Origin: Caulobacter mirabilis
GTDB lineage: Bacteria; Pseudomonadota; Alphaproteobacteria; Caulobacterales; Caulobacteraceae
Length of the DNA stretch: 64,000 nt
Direction of reading: 5' to 3'
NCBI RefSeq assembly: GCF_002749615.1
Contig: NZ_CP024201.1
Span: forward strand, 2,170,001 to 2,234,000
Positions within the stretch are counted from its first letter, which is position 1. The number at the start of each line of letters is the position of its first letter. Below the pieces are notes generated by a model. That model searched no databases, was not told where the DNA came from, and was given only the letters and a program-made list of their open reading frames with translations. A program made the translations under genes and the position numbers. Below, piece by piece: positions 53,690-62,268 of the stretch.

Positions 53690-54507
53690 GCGGCGTGCTG
53701 GAGGTCACGATCCTGGGCTGCGGCTCGTCCGGCGGAGTGCCCAGGGCGGACGGCGACTGGGGTGTCTGCGACCCCGGCCAGCCGAAGAACCGCCGCACCC
53801 GCTGCTCGCTGCTGGTCCGTCGTCGGGCGGGCGAGGGTGAGGCGGAGACCACGGTGCTGGTCGACACCTCGCCGGACTTCCGGGAGCAGGCGATCGCCGC
53901 CGAGATCCTGCGGCTGGACGCGGTGCTCTACAGCCATGACCACGCCGATCAGGCGCACGGCATCGATGACGTCCGCGCCTTCTTCCTGCGGCAGCGGGCT
54001 CGCATTCCGGCATGGATGGACGCTCCGACCCGTGAAAGCCTGTTGAAACGGTTCGACTATATCTTCGAGGATACAGGGGGTTATCCGGCTATTCTCGAAG
54101 CGCGGGATCTGCCGCAGCATGGGCGGAACTGGCGGATCGAGGGGCCGTCGGGACCGGTGCCGGTGACCACCTTCGACCAGGACCATGGGGCCATCCGCTG
54201 TGTCGGCTATCGGTTCGGCGGTCCGAGGGGCGGCGTAGCCTACTCGCCGGACGTCAACGGCCTGCCGGAAGCGGCCTTTGAGGCCCTGGCCGACCTGGAC
54301 GTCTGGATCGTCGACGCCCTGCGCTACACGCCGCACCCGACCCATGCCCATCTCGACAAGACCCTGGAGTGGATCGCGCGGGTCAAGCCCAAGCGGGCGA
54401 TCCTGACCAACATGCACATCGACATGGACTACGACAGCCTGTGGGACCGGCTGCCGGAGGCGGTCGAACCCGCCCACGACGGCCTGACGGTCGAGATCGC
54501 CCTGTAG
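53686..54507 (+). CDS. MBL-fold metallo-hydrolase (PhnP-like)
   Basis: 273 aa. The metallo-beta-lactamase fold has LGCGSSGGVPRADGDWGVCD, then LVDTSPDFREQA, the metal ligands HDHADQ in VLYSHDHADQAHGIDD, and late ligands in KPKRAILTNMHIDMDYDSLW. The layout matches PhnP-like phosphodiesterases that follow tatD in many alphaproteobacteria. It ends the rlpA-tmk-holB-tatD cluster; a terminator hairpin follows at 54521. Confidence 0.92.
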   Translation: MSGVLEVTILGCGSSGGVPRADGDWGVCDPGQPKNRRTRCSLLVRRRAGEGEAETTVLVDTSPDFREQAIAAEILRLDAVLYSHDHADQAHGIDDVRAFFLRQRARIPAWMDAPTRESLLKRFDYIFEDTGGYPAILEARDLPQHGRNWRIEGPSGPVPVTTFDQDHGAIRCVGYRFGGPRGGVAYSPDVNGLPEAAFEALADLDVWIVDALRYTPHPTHAHLDKTLEWIARVKPKRAILTNMHIDMDYDSLWDRLPEAVEPAHDGLTVEIAL

Positions 54508-54520
54508 GGCGGCACAAGAA

Positions 54521-54548
54521 GGGCTCCGGACCGGTGCGGTCGGAGCCC
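54521..54548 (+). terminator. Terminator hairpin after the MBL-hydrolase operon
   Basis: GGGCTCCG (54521-54528) pairs with CGGAGCCC (54541-54548) over a 12-base loop that can itself pair partly. It starts 14 bases after the stop codon. Confidence 0.7.
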
Positions 54549-54901
54549 CTGGAAGTTTGGAAGGGAAGGGACGGCGATGAACGCCTCTGGTCCCACTCAA
54601 TCATGGTCCGTCGAGCCGCGGCATAGGGCTTTCCCCCTAGTTCGCACGATAAAACGCCCGATCGTCGCCGGCGGAGGCCGGAGGGGGTGTCGAGCGAGGG
54701 CGTTCGTCCGTGGAGGAGGAAACCGACTCCGCGCCGGAACGCCCTCGCCGCGCCCGTGACCCTGGGGCCTTGGCTTGCGTCCGTCGGCCTGTCGGGGGAA
54801 GCGGATCAGGGGCGCTGTTCGATGACGCCAGCCTGCCAAAGTCTTACGGCGAACGATATCGGGTCGGCGCCGGAGATCGCCGTGGTCTCAGCCATGAAAA
54901 A
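54549..54901. other. Intergenic region with structured RNA candidate and short ORF
   Basis: About 350 bases without a conventional gene. A perfect 12-bp stem GCGAGGGCGTTC (54694-54705)/GAACGCCCTCGC (54737-54748) encloses a second hairpin GTGGAG (54710-54715)/CTCCGC (54727-54732) with a GAGGAAACCGA loop. A further small stem TAGGG/CCCTA lies at 54624-54639. A 29-codon ORF runs on the minus strand at 54806-54895. I cannot match the region to a named RNA family such as 6S, RNase P, tmRNA or SRP RNA. Confidence 0.45.
54806..54895 (-). CDS. Possible 29-aa small protein
   Basis: The ORF reads MAETTAISGADPISFAVRLW and ends QAGVIEQRP. A strong Shine-Dalgarno-like GGGAGGGGG lies 7-8 bases upstream, but this is the 3' arm of the terminator hairpin at 54902-54931. 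The composition looks protein-like. It could be a real small protein whose ribosome binding site is held in a hairpin, or a chance ORF behind a terminator. Confidence 0.3.
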   Translation of the reverse strand: MAETTAISGADPISFAVRLWQAGVIEQRP

Positions 54902-54931
54902 GCCCCCTCCCGAACGGATCCGGAAGGGGGC
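54902..54931 (-). terminator. Rho-independent terminator of the flavin monooxygenase gene
   Basis: On the minus strand, GCCCCCTTCCGG pairs with CGGGAGGGGGC and is followed by TTTTTC. It lies about 60 bases after the stop of the 54992 gene. Confidence 0.85.
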
Positions 54932-54991
54932 AGGCCGCCCGGCGCGCGGCCCCAGGTCGAGCCGCCTCTTCGAGCGTCGGGCAGGGAGTCG

Positions 54992-56242
54992 TCAGATCAC
55001 CGGCGAGTTCGGCGGCAGCCCGATTAAGGCGCGGCCGTGCAGCTCCAGCGCGCCGTCCAGGTCATAGACCACGTGGCTCGACATCACGTTGATGTCGCGC
55101 AGCGCCCGCTGGATCGGATTGTCCAGGAAATGCGCGCCTGAACCGCTGGCCTCGGCCAGGATGCGGATGGCGTTGCGGCACAGGTCCATGGCGTAGGCGA
55201 TCTTCAGCCGCAGGGCGATGCGCGGCTCGACCTCCGAGGCCCGGTTCCGGCGGCCCAGTTCGACGTTGGCGCGGGCGACCTCTCGGATCAGCATCTCCGC
55301 GGTCTGGGCCATGACGTCGGCCCGGGCCAGGCGCATCTGGGCGGCGGGCTTGTCGGCCTGTTTCTGATCCGTGCCGTGCATGACGCGCTCCTGCAGTCGC
55401 TCCCGGAACAGCTTCACCGCCCCGTGCGCCGCTCCGACCGCCGGGATCGCCGCCGTCACGGCTAGGAACGGCAGCATGGGCATGCGGTAGATCGGGTTGT
55501 CATAGAGCTGGGCGCCGTGGGCTCGGCCCTCGCGCATGTGGCCCATGTTCATGACCCGATGCGCCGGCACGAACAGCTCCTTCACGGCGATATCGTTGCT
55601 GCCGGTTCCGGCCATGCCGTCGACGTGCCAGGTGTCGAGCACCGTCGCCTCGGCCGTCGGGAAGGCGAAGAACAGGATCGTCGGCGGGGTCTGGCCGGCG
55701 ACCATGCCGGTGGCCAGGATCCAGTCGGAGTTCATCACCCCGGTGCCCCATTTCCAGCGGCCGCTCAGCCGGTAGCCGCCCTCGACCGGGGTCGCCTGGC
55801 CGGGCGGCATCGTGACGCCGGGGGCGATGATGTAGGGGAAGGCCCCGCCGAAGGTCTCGTCCTGGAAGGCCTCCGGGAACTGGGCGGCCATCCAGTTGTG
55901 CTCGACGCAGAAGGTCGTCACCCAGGCCGTCGAGGCGCAGGCCTCGCCGAGCGGCAGCATGGCGTCGATGAAGCTGTCGACGTCGAACTCCAGGCCGCCG
56001 TATTTGCGCGGCACGAAGTGATAGAAGGCGCCCGTCTTGCGCACGGCGTCCCACACCGCTTGGACGGGCCGCCGGGCGATCTCCGCCTCGCGGGCATGGG
56101 CGGCGAGCAGCGGCTTCAACGCCGTGGTCCGGGCGACCAGGTCTTGCGGCGTCAGGGCCTTCAGCTCGTCGGACGTGAGCCAGTCGTCGCCGGCGGGGAT
56201 ATGCGGTCGAGCCAGGGCGACGCCTGAGCTGTCATCGGCCAT
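54992..56242 (-). CDS. Group D flavin-dependent monooxygenase (acyl-CoA dehydrogenase fold)
   Basis: 416 aa. The acyl-CoA-dehydrogenase fold is visible: LPLGEACASTAWVTTFCVEH and RLSGRWKWGTGVMNSDWILA. The C-terminal domain with ILAEASGSGAHFLDNPIQRALRDI is typical of HpaB/HsaA/DszC-like oxygenases rather than true dehydrogenases. Such enzymes use reduced flavin from a separate reductase to hydroxylate aromatics or sulfur and nitrogen heterocycles. It lies 60 bases downstream of the TonB receptor gene on the same strand and may be co-transcribed. The reductase is not in the window. Confidence 0.85.
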   Translation of the reverse strand: MADDSSGVALARPHIPAGDDWLTSDELKALTPQDLVARTTALKPLLAAHAREAEIARRPVQAVWDAVRKTGAFYHFVPRKYGGLEFDVDSFIDAMLPLGEACASTAWVTTFCVEHNWMAAQFPEAFQDETFGGAFPYIIAPGVTMPPGQATPVEGGYRLSGRWKWGTGVMNSDWILATGMVAGQTPPTILFFAFPTAEATVLDTWHVDGMAGTGSNDIAVKELFVPAHRVMNMGHMREGRAHGAQLYDNPIYRMPMLPFLAVTAAIPAVGAAHGAVKLFRERLQERVMHGTDQKQADKPAAQMRLARADVMAQTAEMLIREVARANVELGRRNRASEVEPRIALRLKIAYAMDLCRNAIRILAEASGSGAHFLDNPIQRALRDINVMSSHVVYDLDGALELHGRALIGLPPNSPVI

Positions 56243-56302
56243 AGGGGGAACTCCTTGAAGGGCGAGCCGCCGGGGAGGGCGGCTCCGGTCGGGCGGGACG
56301 GT

Positions 56303-58486
56303 TCAGAACCGTCCCCGGATCTCCAGCGAGACCGTTCGGGTCTCGTCGAGGAACTGGATCGCCGTGGCCGGCGTCGAGAGCGACCACAGGTAGCTGTAGG
56401 ACTGGGTGAGCTCGTCGGTCAGGTTCTTGCCGACCAGGGCCACGGCCCAGCGATCGTCGAGGTCCCCGAACTCCAGGCGGGCGTCGACCTTGGTGTAGCT
56501 CTCCTGCCGGCCGTAGACCGGGCTGGCGTCGGTGGCGGTGAAGTAGCTGCTGCGGAAGCTGACCACGCCGACGGCGGTGACCTTGAAGCGCTCGCCCACC
56601 GGGCGGCTCCAGTCGGCCTGGATGTTGCCGGTCCATTTCGACGCGCCGGGCATCACCGTGCCGCCGAGGTTCTCGCTGACGCAGGGCTTGGGCGTCGTGG
56701 CCAGGCAGGAGGCGCCGGGGAAGTCGTCGTACTTGCCGTCCAGATAGGCCACTGAACCCGAGAACCGCAGGTCGCGCGTGACCAGCCAGTTGGCCGAGGC
56801 CTCGACCCCGCGCGAGGTGGCCGCGGCGGCGTTCTTGGTGATGAACACCGAGGCGACCGGGTCGTAGTTGGCGACCTGCAGGTCCTTGAACTCGGTCTGA
56901 TAGAGCGTCGCGTTGAGGATCAGCCGGCCGTCGAGCAGGGTCGACTTCACCCCGATCTCGTAGTTGGTCGAACTCTCCGGGCCGTAGCGGAACTGGTCCC
57001 ACTTGACCGTGCGGGTGTTGCTGACGAAGCCGCCGGCCTTCGATCCCTTGCCCCAGGCGGCGTAGACCATCACCCGCGGCGCCAGGTCGTACTGCAGGGT
57101 CAGGGACGGGTCGGTGTTCTCCTCGTCCAGGCTGCCAACATCGGGATGGGCGGCATTGGGCAGGTCGAGCGGTACGACGCCGGGCAGGGGCGTTCCCGAC
57201 ACCTGGCGCAGCCGGAAGGTCGCGTCCTTCTTGTTGTTGGTCCAGCGCAGGCTGCCGAGCAGGCGGAGGCGGTCGCTGGCATGCCAGGTTCCCTGGGCGA
57301 ACAGGGACCAGGTTTCGGCCTTCTGGGTGAAGTCGATCGCCGTCTGTCCGGTCACCGCGCCGCCGAACAGGCGATAGCGGGAGCCGTTGTAGAGGTCGTA
57401 GTCGCCCCGGTCGTAGTAGGCGCCGATGATGTACTCGAACCGGCGGCCGGTCGGCGACAGCAGGCGGAACTCCTGCGAGACCTGGTCGAAATCCTCGGTG
57501 AACATCGACAGCCAAGTCTCGGGATTTCCTGCTGAACCGCCGGTATTCTTGAGGTCTTCGAAGGTCGAGTAGCCGGTGATGCTGGTCAGGGTGAATTCGC
57601 CGAGGGCGAGGTTGGCGGTCACCGAGGCGTTCCAGGAGGTCTGGTCGTCCTCCTCGGGCGTGCCGAACGGCGGGGCGGCGTTCTTGCGGTCGCTGAGGCC
57701 GCCCTTGATCGGATCGACCCTCACCTGGGCCGTGCCCCAGGTGACGAAATGGTCGTAGGAGAGCTTGGCCGTGACGTCGAACCGATCGCTGGGCTCGAAA
57801 CGGAGCCCCCCGCGGATGGACAGGTTCTCGACCCGCGGATCGTCCTTTCCGGTCGCGCTGTTGGCGATGTAGCCGCCCATGTCGGTGTATTTGATCGCCA
57901 GCCGGCCGCTCAGATCATCGCCCAGCGGGCCGGTGACGTAGCCCGACAGGTCCCCGCCCTTGCGGCTGAAGTTGTAGACCGCGGTCATCTCCGCGCTCGG
58001 CGTGCGGCTCGGACTCGCGGTGACGATGCTGACGGCGCCGGCGGCCGTGTTCTTGCCGAGCAGCGCGCCCTGCGGCCCGCGCATGACCTCGACCCGCTCG
58101 ACGTCGAACATCGGCGACATGAACTGCCGGTTCCGACCGCCGTAGATCCCGTCGAGGTACATGCTGACCGACTGGTCGAAGGCGTAGTTCGAGGGCAGGG
58201 AGCCGAAACCGCGGATGAAGACCGCGTTGTTGCCCGGCGACGGCTGCACCAGCAGGTTCGGCACATAGTTCTGCAGTCCTTGGAACGTACTGGTCTGCAT
58301 GGCGGCCAGCTGCTCGCCGCCCAGGACTTCCATGGAAATCGGGACGTCCTGCACGTCCTCGGCCCGTTTCTGGGCGGTGACGACGACGGCCTCCAGCGTA
58401 GGCGACTCGTCCTGAGCGACCGCCGTCTGGGCGGTCAGCGCGCCGGCCAGCGCCGCCGACGCCAGCCAAAGGGTCCTCGAGCGCAT
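56303..58486 (-). CDS. TonB-dependent receptor
   Basis: 727 aa. Signal peptide MRSRTLWLASAALAGALTAQ with an AVAQ cleavage region. The plug domain follows (PTLEAVVVTAQKRAEDVQDV as TonB-box region, VPISMEVLGGEQLAA, NNAVFIRGFGS). The rest is a 22-strand outer-membrane barrel ending in aromatic Phe (VSLEIRGRF). The sequence is of the broad CirA/FhuE-like oxidoreductase-neighbour group common in Caulobacterales and Sphingomonadales, importing complex organic substrates rather than only siderophores. It is divergent from an OYE gene and upstream of a flavin monooxygenase, suggesting uptake of that enzyme's substrate. Confidence 0.92.
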   Translation of the reverse strand: MRSRTLWLASAALAGALTAQTAVAQDESPTLEAVVVTAQKRAEDVQDVPISMEVLGGEQLAAMQTSTFQGLQNYVPNLLVQPSPGNNAVFIRGFGSLPSNYAFDQSVSMYLDGIYGGRNRQFMSPMFDVERVEVMRGPQGALLGKNTAAGAVSIVTASPSRTPSAEMTAVYNFSRKGGDLSGYVTGPLGDDLSGRLAIKYTDMGGYIANSATGKDDPRVENLSIRGGLRFEPSDRFDVTAKLSYDHFVTWGTAQVRVDPIKGGLSDRKNAAPPFGTPEEDDQTSWNASVTANLALGEFTLTSITGYSTFEDLKNTGGSAGNPETWLSMFTEDFDQVSQEFRLLSPTGRRFEYIIGAYYDRGDYDLYNGSRYRLFGGAVTGQTAIDFTQKAETWSLFAQGTWHASDRLRLLGSLRWTNNKKDATFRLRQVSGTPLPGVVPLDLPNAAHPDVGSLDEENTDPSLTLQYDLAPRVMVYAAWGKGSKAGGFVSNTRTVKWDQFRYGPESSTNYEIGVKSTLLDGRLILNATLYQTEFKDLQVANYDPVASVFITKNAAAATSRGVEASANWLVTRDLRFSGSVAYLDGKYDDFPGASCLATTPKPCVSENLGGTVMPGASKWTGNIQADWSRPVGERFKVTAVGVVSFRSSYFTATDASPVYGRQESYTKVDARLEFGDLDDRWAVALVGKNLTDELTQSYSYLWSLSTPATAIQFLDETRTVSLEIRGRF

Positions 58487-58555
58487 GGCGCTTCTCCTCC
58501 CGTGGCGTCCCGCAGGAACGCCGGTTTCCCCATTCGCCGGCTCTCGAGGGCCGAC

Positions 58556-58583
58556 TTGTTCATGTCAGGATTCCTGACATAAT
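58556..58583 (+). promoter_or_regulatory. Putative OYE promoter with embedded operator
   Basis: TTGTTC (58556-58561) and CATAAT (58578-58583) are spaced by 16 bp. The perfect 9-1-9 palindrome ATGTCAGGA-T-TCCTGACAT (58562-58580) occupies the spacer and part of the -10. A repressor bound here would block the promoter; the MarR protein at 59745 is a candidate. The palindrome also lies upstream of the divergent TonB receptor gene. Confidence 0.55.
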
Positions 58584-58645
58584 CGGAAACCATAGGTATC
58601 GAATAATTTCTGTCAAGGTTCCGAACATTCATTCTGGGGAAGCAG

Positions 58646-59833
58646 ATGACGCCTCGGACGCGCCTGCGGTTTCCGCACCTGCTGTCGCCGGCCGCCGTCG
58701 GGCCGGTGAGTCTGCCCAATCGCCTGGTGATGTCGCCGATGACCCGTTTCCGGGTCGGGGAGGACGGCGTGCCGGCGCCGCTGAACGCCCGCTACTACGC
58801 CCAGCGGGCCGGGGCGGGGCTGCTGATCGGCGAGGGCGCCTATGTCGAGCCGCGCGGGCGGCTGACGCCGCGCACGGCCGGTTTTTGCTCAGAGACCCAG
58901 ATCGCCGCCTGGGGCGGGGTGACGGACGCCGTTCGAGAGGCCGGCGGGCGGATGTTCCTTCAGCTCTGTCACGGCGGGCGGGTCTCCCATCCCAGGCTGC
59001 AGCCGGGCGGGGGCGATCCGGTCGCGCCCTCGGCCATCGCCTTCGCCGGGCAGGTGCGCGTGGCCGAGAGCGAGCACGCCGGCGTCCGCAAGGTTCCGGC
59101 GCCGACGCCGCGCGGCCTCGAAACCGGCGAGATTCCGATGATCGTCGAGGCCTTCGCCGAGGCCGCCCGGCGGGCGCGGGAAACGGGCTTCGAGGGCGTG
59201 GAGTTGCATGCCTCCAGCGGCCTGCTTCACCAACAGTTCCTCACGCCCGCCGCCAATCGCCGGACCGATGGCTACGGCGGCGGGGCCACAGCCCGATGCC
59301 GGTTCGTCATCGAGACCCTGGAGGCCATGATCGCCACGGCGGGCGGCGGCAGGGTCGGGGTCAAGATCGGCCCGACCTTCGCCTACAACGGGATCGAGAT
59401 GGCTCTGGCGGAGGTCGTCGACACCTACGATGTCCTGCTCCGGATGCTGGATCGGCTGGACCTCGCCTATGTCCACCTGCAGCGGCCGACCTGGAGCCTG
59501 CGCCTGGGACCAGAGGACTTCGACGTGCTGGCCTTCGTTCGCGAACGCCGCCGCGGGACGCTGATCGCCGCCGGCGAGTTCGACCGGACGAGCGCCGAGG
59601 CGGCCCTCGCGGCGGGCCGCTGCGATCTGATCGCCTTCGGTCGGCGCTTCATCGCCAATCCGGACCTGCCCGAACGAATCCGGCGCGACGCGCCCGAGAA
59701 CGGCTGGGACGAAGCGACGCTCTACAGCCCCTTGGCGGAGGGATTCACCGACTACCCGACCCTGCCGGATGAACCGGCTTCTGCGCCTGGACGTCCGGCG
59801 GCGCCCCCCATTCGGCCGTCAGGCCGCCGATGA
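58646..59833 (+). CDS. Old Yellow Enzyme family NADH:flavin oxidoreductase
   Basis: 395 aa with GGGGAA upstream of the ATG. The FMN-dependent TIM barrel has LLSPAAVGPVSLPNRLVMSP, then MFLQLCHGGRVSHPRLQPGG, GFEGVELHASSGLLHQQFLT and RRTDGYGGG, ending CDLIAFGRRFIANPDLPERI. It is the classical OYE type (xenobiotic or enone reductase, like OPR). Catalysis reduces alpha,beta-unsaturated carbonyls. Its 3' end overlaps the convergent MarR gene by 89 bases. Expected to be controlled by the palindrome in its promoter. Confidence 0.92.
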   Translation: MTPRTRLRFPHLLSPAAVGPVSLPNRLVMSPMTRFRVGEDGVPAPLNARYYAQRAGAGLLIGEGAYVEPRGRLTPRTAGFCSETQIAAWGGVTDAVREAGGRMFLQLCHGGRVSHPRLQPGGGDPVAPSAIAFAGQVRVAESEHAGVRKVPAPTPRGLETGEIPMIVEAFAEAARRARETGFEGVELHASSGLLHQQFLTPAANRRTDGYGGGATARCRFVIETLEAMIATAGGGRVGVKIGPTFAYNGIEMALAEVVDTYDVLLRMLDRLDLAYVHLQRPTWSLRLGPEDFDVLAFVRERRRGTLIAAGEFDRTSAEAALAAGRCDLIAFGRRFIANPDLPERIRRDAPENGWDEATLYSPLAEGFTDYPTLPDEPASAPGRPAAPPIRPSGRR

Positions 59834-60215
59834 GGCCGCCGAAAGCCTCCGGCCCGATCCTTGTCTTCAGTTCACGCTCGAGCTGGCGGAGCACGTCGCG
59901 GGCCGCTTCACGAAGAGGCTCCGACTCCTCGCTGAAGCGGACCACCCGCGCCCGGCGGTCGTTCGGGTCGGCCTCGGTGGTGAGCAGGCCGCGCGTTTCC
60001 AGTTCACGCAGCATTTCGCTGATCGACTGCCGGGTGACGCCCAGGTTCCGGGCCAGGCGCGAAGCCCGGTACTCGCCGGCCGCGAGGTTGGCGAACAACA
60101 GCGACTGGGCTCGGGTGATGGCCGGCCAGCCCTCGCGCTTGAGCGCCGTCTGCAGCGCCTCGTCGAACCAGTAGACCGCGCTGAGCAGGTTCATCATCAG
60201 AAGGGGATTGTGCAT
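59745..60215 (-). CDS. MarR-family transcriptional regulator beside the oxylipin-type genes
   Basis: 156 aa from ATG 60215 (MHNPLLMMNLLSAVYWFDEA). The winged helix has AAGEYRASRLARNLGVTRQS, then ISEMLRELETRGLLTTEADP and NDRRARVVRF (wing). The C-terminal dimerisation helix follows. It is divergent from the alpha-dioxygenase operon and convergent with the OYE gene, whose last 89 bases it overlaps on the opposite strand. It is the natural candidate regulator of both. Confidence 0.88.
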   Translation of the reverse strand: MHNPLLMMNLLSAVYWFDEALQTALKREGWPAITRAQSLLFANLAAGEYRASRLARNLGVTRQSISEMLRELETRGLLTTEADPNDRRARVVRFSEESEPLREAARDVLRQLERELKTRIGPEAFGGLIGGLTAEWGAPPDVQAQKPVHPAGSGSR

Positions 60216-60417
60216 GACTCGCTCGGCTCCGGGCTCGCTCTTGGGTGGATCAGAAACCCGGGCGCCGTGCAACTGAAGCGACCTTCCGCCGCAAGTCACG
60301 GAACATCGATATATTCCACTCGCGGTTGTTTTGTTTTCGTGTTTACCTCTCGCCCTATGGGGGTGCTTTAGCTCCCGCTGACCAATTGCGTGTTTCGAGG
60401 CCGGGGAGGTGCGACGC

Positions 60418-62268
60418 GTGGCGGGTTCGCTTTTCGAGACAGTTCTGGGCGGAACGGCCCGTTTTCTCAGCCGCTTTCAGCCGTGGCACAAATACCCGAC
60501 GGTGATCGCCGTGCCGACGCTGGCCGGGCTGCGCGTCAACATGCGGCACGAGAACCTCTACGACACCGAGACGGCGCCCCAACCCGGCGCGCCGCAGCCG
60601 TCGCCCGCGCAGCTGGACGTCCGGGAGGCGCGCACCGCCGACGGCAGCTACAACGACCTGGCGCATCCCTGGATGGGCATGGTCGGGGCGCGGTTCGGCC
60701 GCAACATGCCCATCGAGCGCACCTTCGGCGAGGAGGAGCCGGCCCTGATGACCCCGAACCCGCGGGTCGTCAGCAATCGCCTGCTGGCCCGCAAGGACTT
60801 CATCCCGGTGCCGCACCTGAACACCCTGGCCGCGGCCTGGCTGCAGTTCATGGTCCACGACTGGCTGAGCCACGGCGAGAACGACCCGAACGACAAATAC
60901 TATGTCGACATTCCCGAGGGCGACAGCTGGCCGGGCGGGAAGATGGAGGTGCTCAAAACCCTGCGGGACGGCCACCGGCCCGGCGATGCGGGGCGGCCGC
61001 AGGCCTACACCAACGTCGAGACCCACTGGTGGGACGCGTCCCAGATCTACGGCTCGACCCTCGAACGGCAGAAGAAGGTCCGGACCAGGCCGGGCGATAA
61101 GGACGTGCTGCCGGACGGCAAGCTGTGGCTGCAGCCGAACGGCCATCTGCCCATCGCCGCCGACGCCAAGATCGAAGGCCTGGAACTGGCCGGCGTCAAC
61201 GGCAACTGGTGGATCGGCCTGTCGGTGATGCACACCCTGTTCGCCCGCGAGCACAATGCGGTCGTCGACCGGCTGAGGATCGACTATCCGACCGAGAGCG
61301 GCGAATGGCTGTTCCAGAAGGCGCGTCTGGTGGTCTCGGCCCTGCTGGCCAAGATCCACACCGTCGAATGGACGCCGGCCCTGATGAACAGCCCGGAAGG
61401 CCGGGTGGCGATGCGCGCCAACTGGTGGGGGCTGGCCGGCGAGACCTTCTATCGCGCCTTCGGACGGGGCGGGGAGAGCGAGATTCTGTTCGGGGTCGCC
61501 GGCTCGCCGGTGAACCATCACGCGGCTCCCTATGCGATGACCGAGGAATTCGCCGCCTGCTACCGGATGCATCCGTTGATGCCGGACGAATACTCGTTCC
61601 GCAGCCGGCGAAACGACAAGGAGCTGCTGAAGCGGGACCTGATCGGCGTCGCCCGCGGGAACGCCAGCGACGTCTACAACCACGTCAGCTTCTCCGACGT
61701 CGTCTATTCCCTGGCCACCAGCCATCCCGGCGCGCTGTGCCTGCACAACTACCCGAACACCCTGCGCCACCTGCCGCCCAAGCGGGAGAACGACGTCCTG
61801 ACCGACCTGGCGGCGACGGACATCCTGCGTGACCGCGAGCGGGGCGTGCCGCGCTACTGCGAGTTCCGCCGCCTGATGAGCATGCGGGCGCCGAAGTCCT
61901 TCGAGGAGCTGACCGACAACAAGGACTGGCAGAAGGAGCTTCGGGAGATCTACGGCGACATCGAGAAGGTCGACCTGCTGGTGGGCACCCTGGCCGAGAG
62001 CCAGTGCAGCCGCAACGGCACGCCGCCGGGGTTCGGCTTCTCCGACACCGCCTTCCGGATCTTCATCCTGATGGCCACCCGACGGCTGAAGAGCGACCGG
62101 TTCTACGGCGAGGACTTCAACGCCGACGTCTACACCCCGACCGGCTTCGCCTGGGTGCGCGACAACGGCATGCGCAGCGTGATGCAGCGCCATATGCCGG
62201 AGTTGGCGGTCCACTTCGCGGACTGCCGGAGCATGTTCTTTCCCTGGGCCAAGGGGACGGCGGGATGA
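60418..62268 (+). CDS. Fatty-acid alpha-dioxygenase-like heme peroxidase
   Basis: 616 aa. The GTG at 60418 lies 9 bases after GGGGAGG; a GTG at 60409 abuts the ribosome binding site and is less likely. It belongs to the COX/peroxidase superfamily and reads closest to plant alpha-dioxygenases: HPWMGMVGARFGRNMP, distal His147 in FMVHDWLSHGENDP, HWWDASQIYGS and AREHNAVVDRL. The segment YRMHPLMPDEYSFRS holds Tyr382 three residues before proximal His385, exactly like Tyr385/His388 of cyclooxygenase. Such enzymes oxidise fatty acids to 2-hydroperoxy acids. It overlaps the next gene by 4 bp and has no signal peptide. Confidence 0.88.
   Translation: MAGSLFETVLGGTARFLSRFQPWHKYPTVIAVPTLAGLRVNMRHENLYDTETAPQPGAPQPSPAQLDVREARTADGSYNDLAHPWMGMVGARFGRNMPIERTFGEEEPALMTPNPRVVSNRLLARKDFIPVPHLNTLAAAWLQFMVHDWLSHGENDPNDKYYVDIPEGDSWPGGKMEVLKTLRDGHRPGDAGRPQAYTNVETHWWDASQIYGSTLERQKKVRTRPGDKDVLPDGKLWLQPNGHLPIAADAKIEGLELAGVNGNWWIGLSVMHTLFAREHNAVVDRLRIDYPTESGEWLFQKARLVVSALLAKIHTVEWTPALMNSPEGRVAMRANWWGLAGETFYRAFGRGGESEILFGVAGSPVNHHAAPYAMTEEFAACYRMHPLMPDEYSFRSRRNDKELLKRDLIGVARGNASDVYNHVSFSDVVYSLATSHPGALCLHNYPNTLRHLPPKRENDVLTDLAATDILRDRERGVPRYCEFRRLMSMRAPKSFEELTDNKDWQKELREIYGDIEKVDLLVGTLAESQCSRNGTPPGFGFSDTAFRIFILMATRRLKSDRFYGEDFNADVYTPTGFAWVRDNGMRSVMQRHMPELAVHFADCRSMFFPWAKGTAG

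Noticed and set aside
54549..54901. 6S RNA, RNase P RNA, tmRNA or SRP RNA in the gap
   Set aside because: None of their conserved sequence blocks was found; only unnamed stems are visible, so no RNA name was given.
54992..56242. Ordinary acyl-CoA dehydrogenase of beta-oxidation
   Set aside because: The C-terminal domain lacks the usual catalytic Glu context and reads like HsaA/DszC-type flavin monooxygenases; the dehydrogenase label was kept only for the fold.
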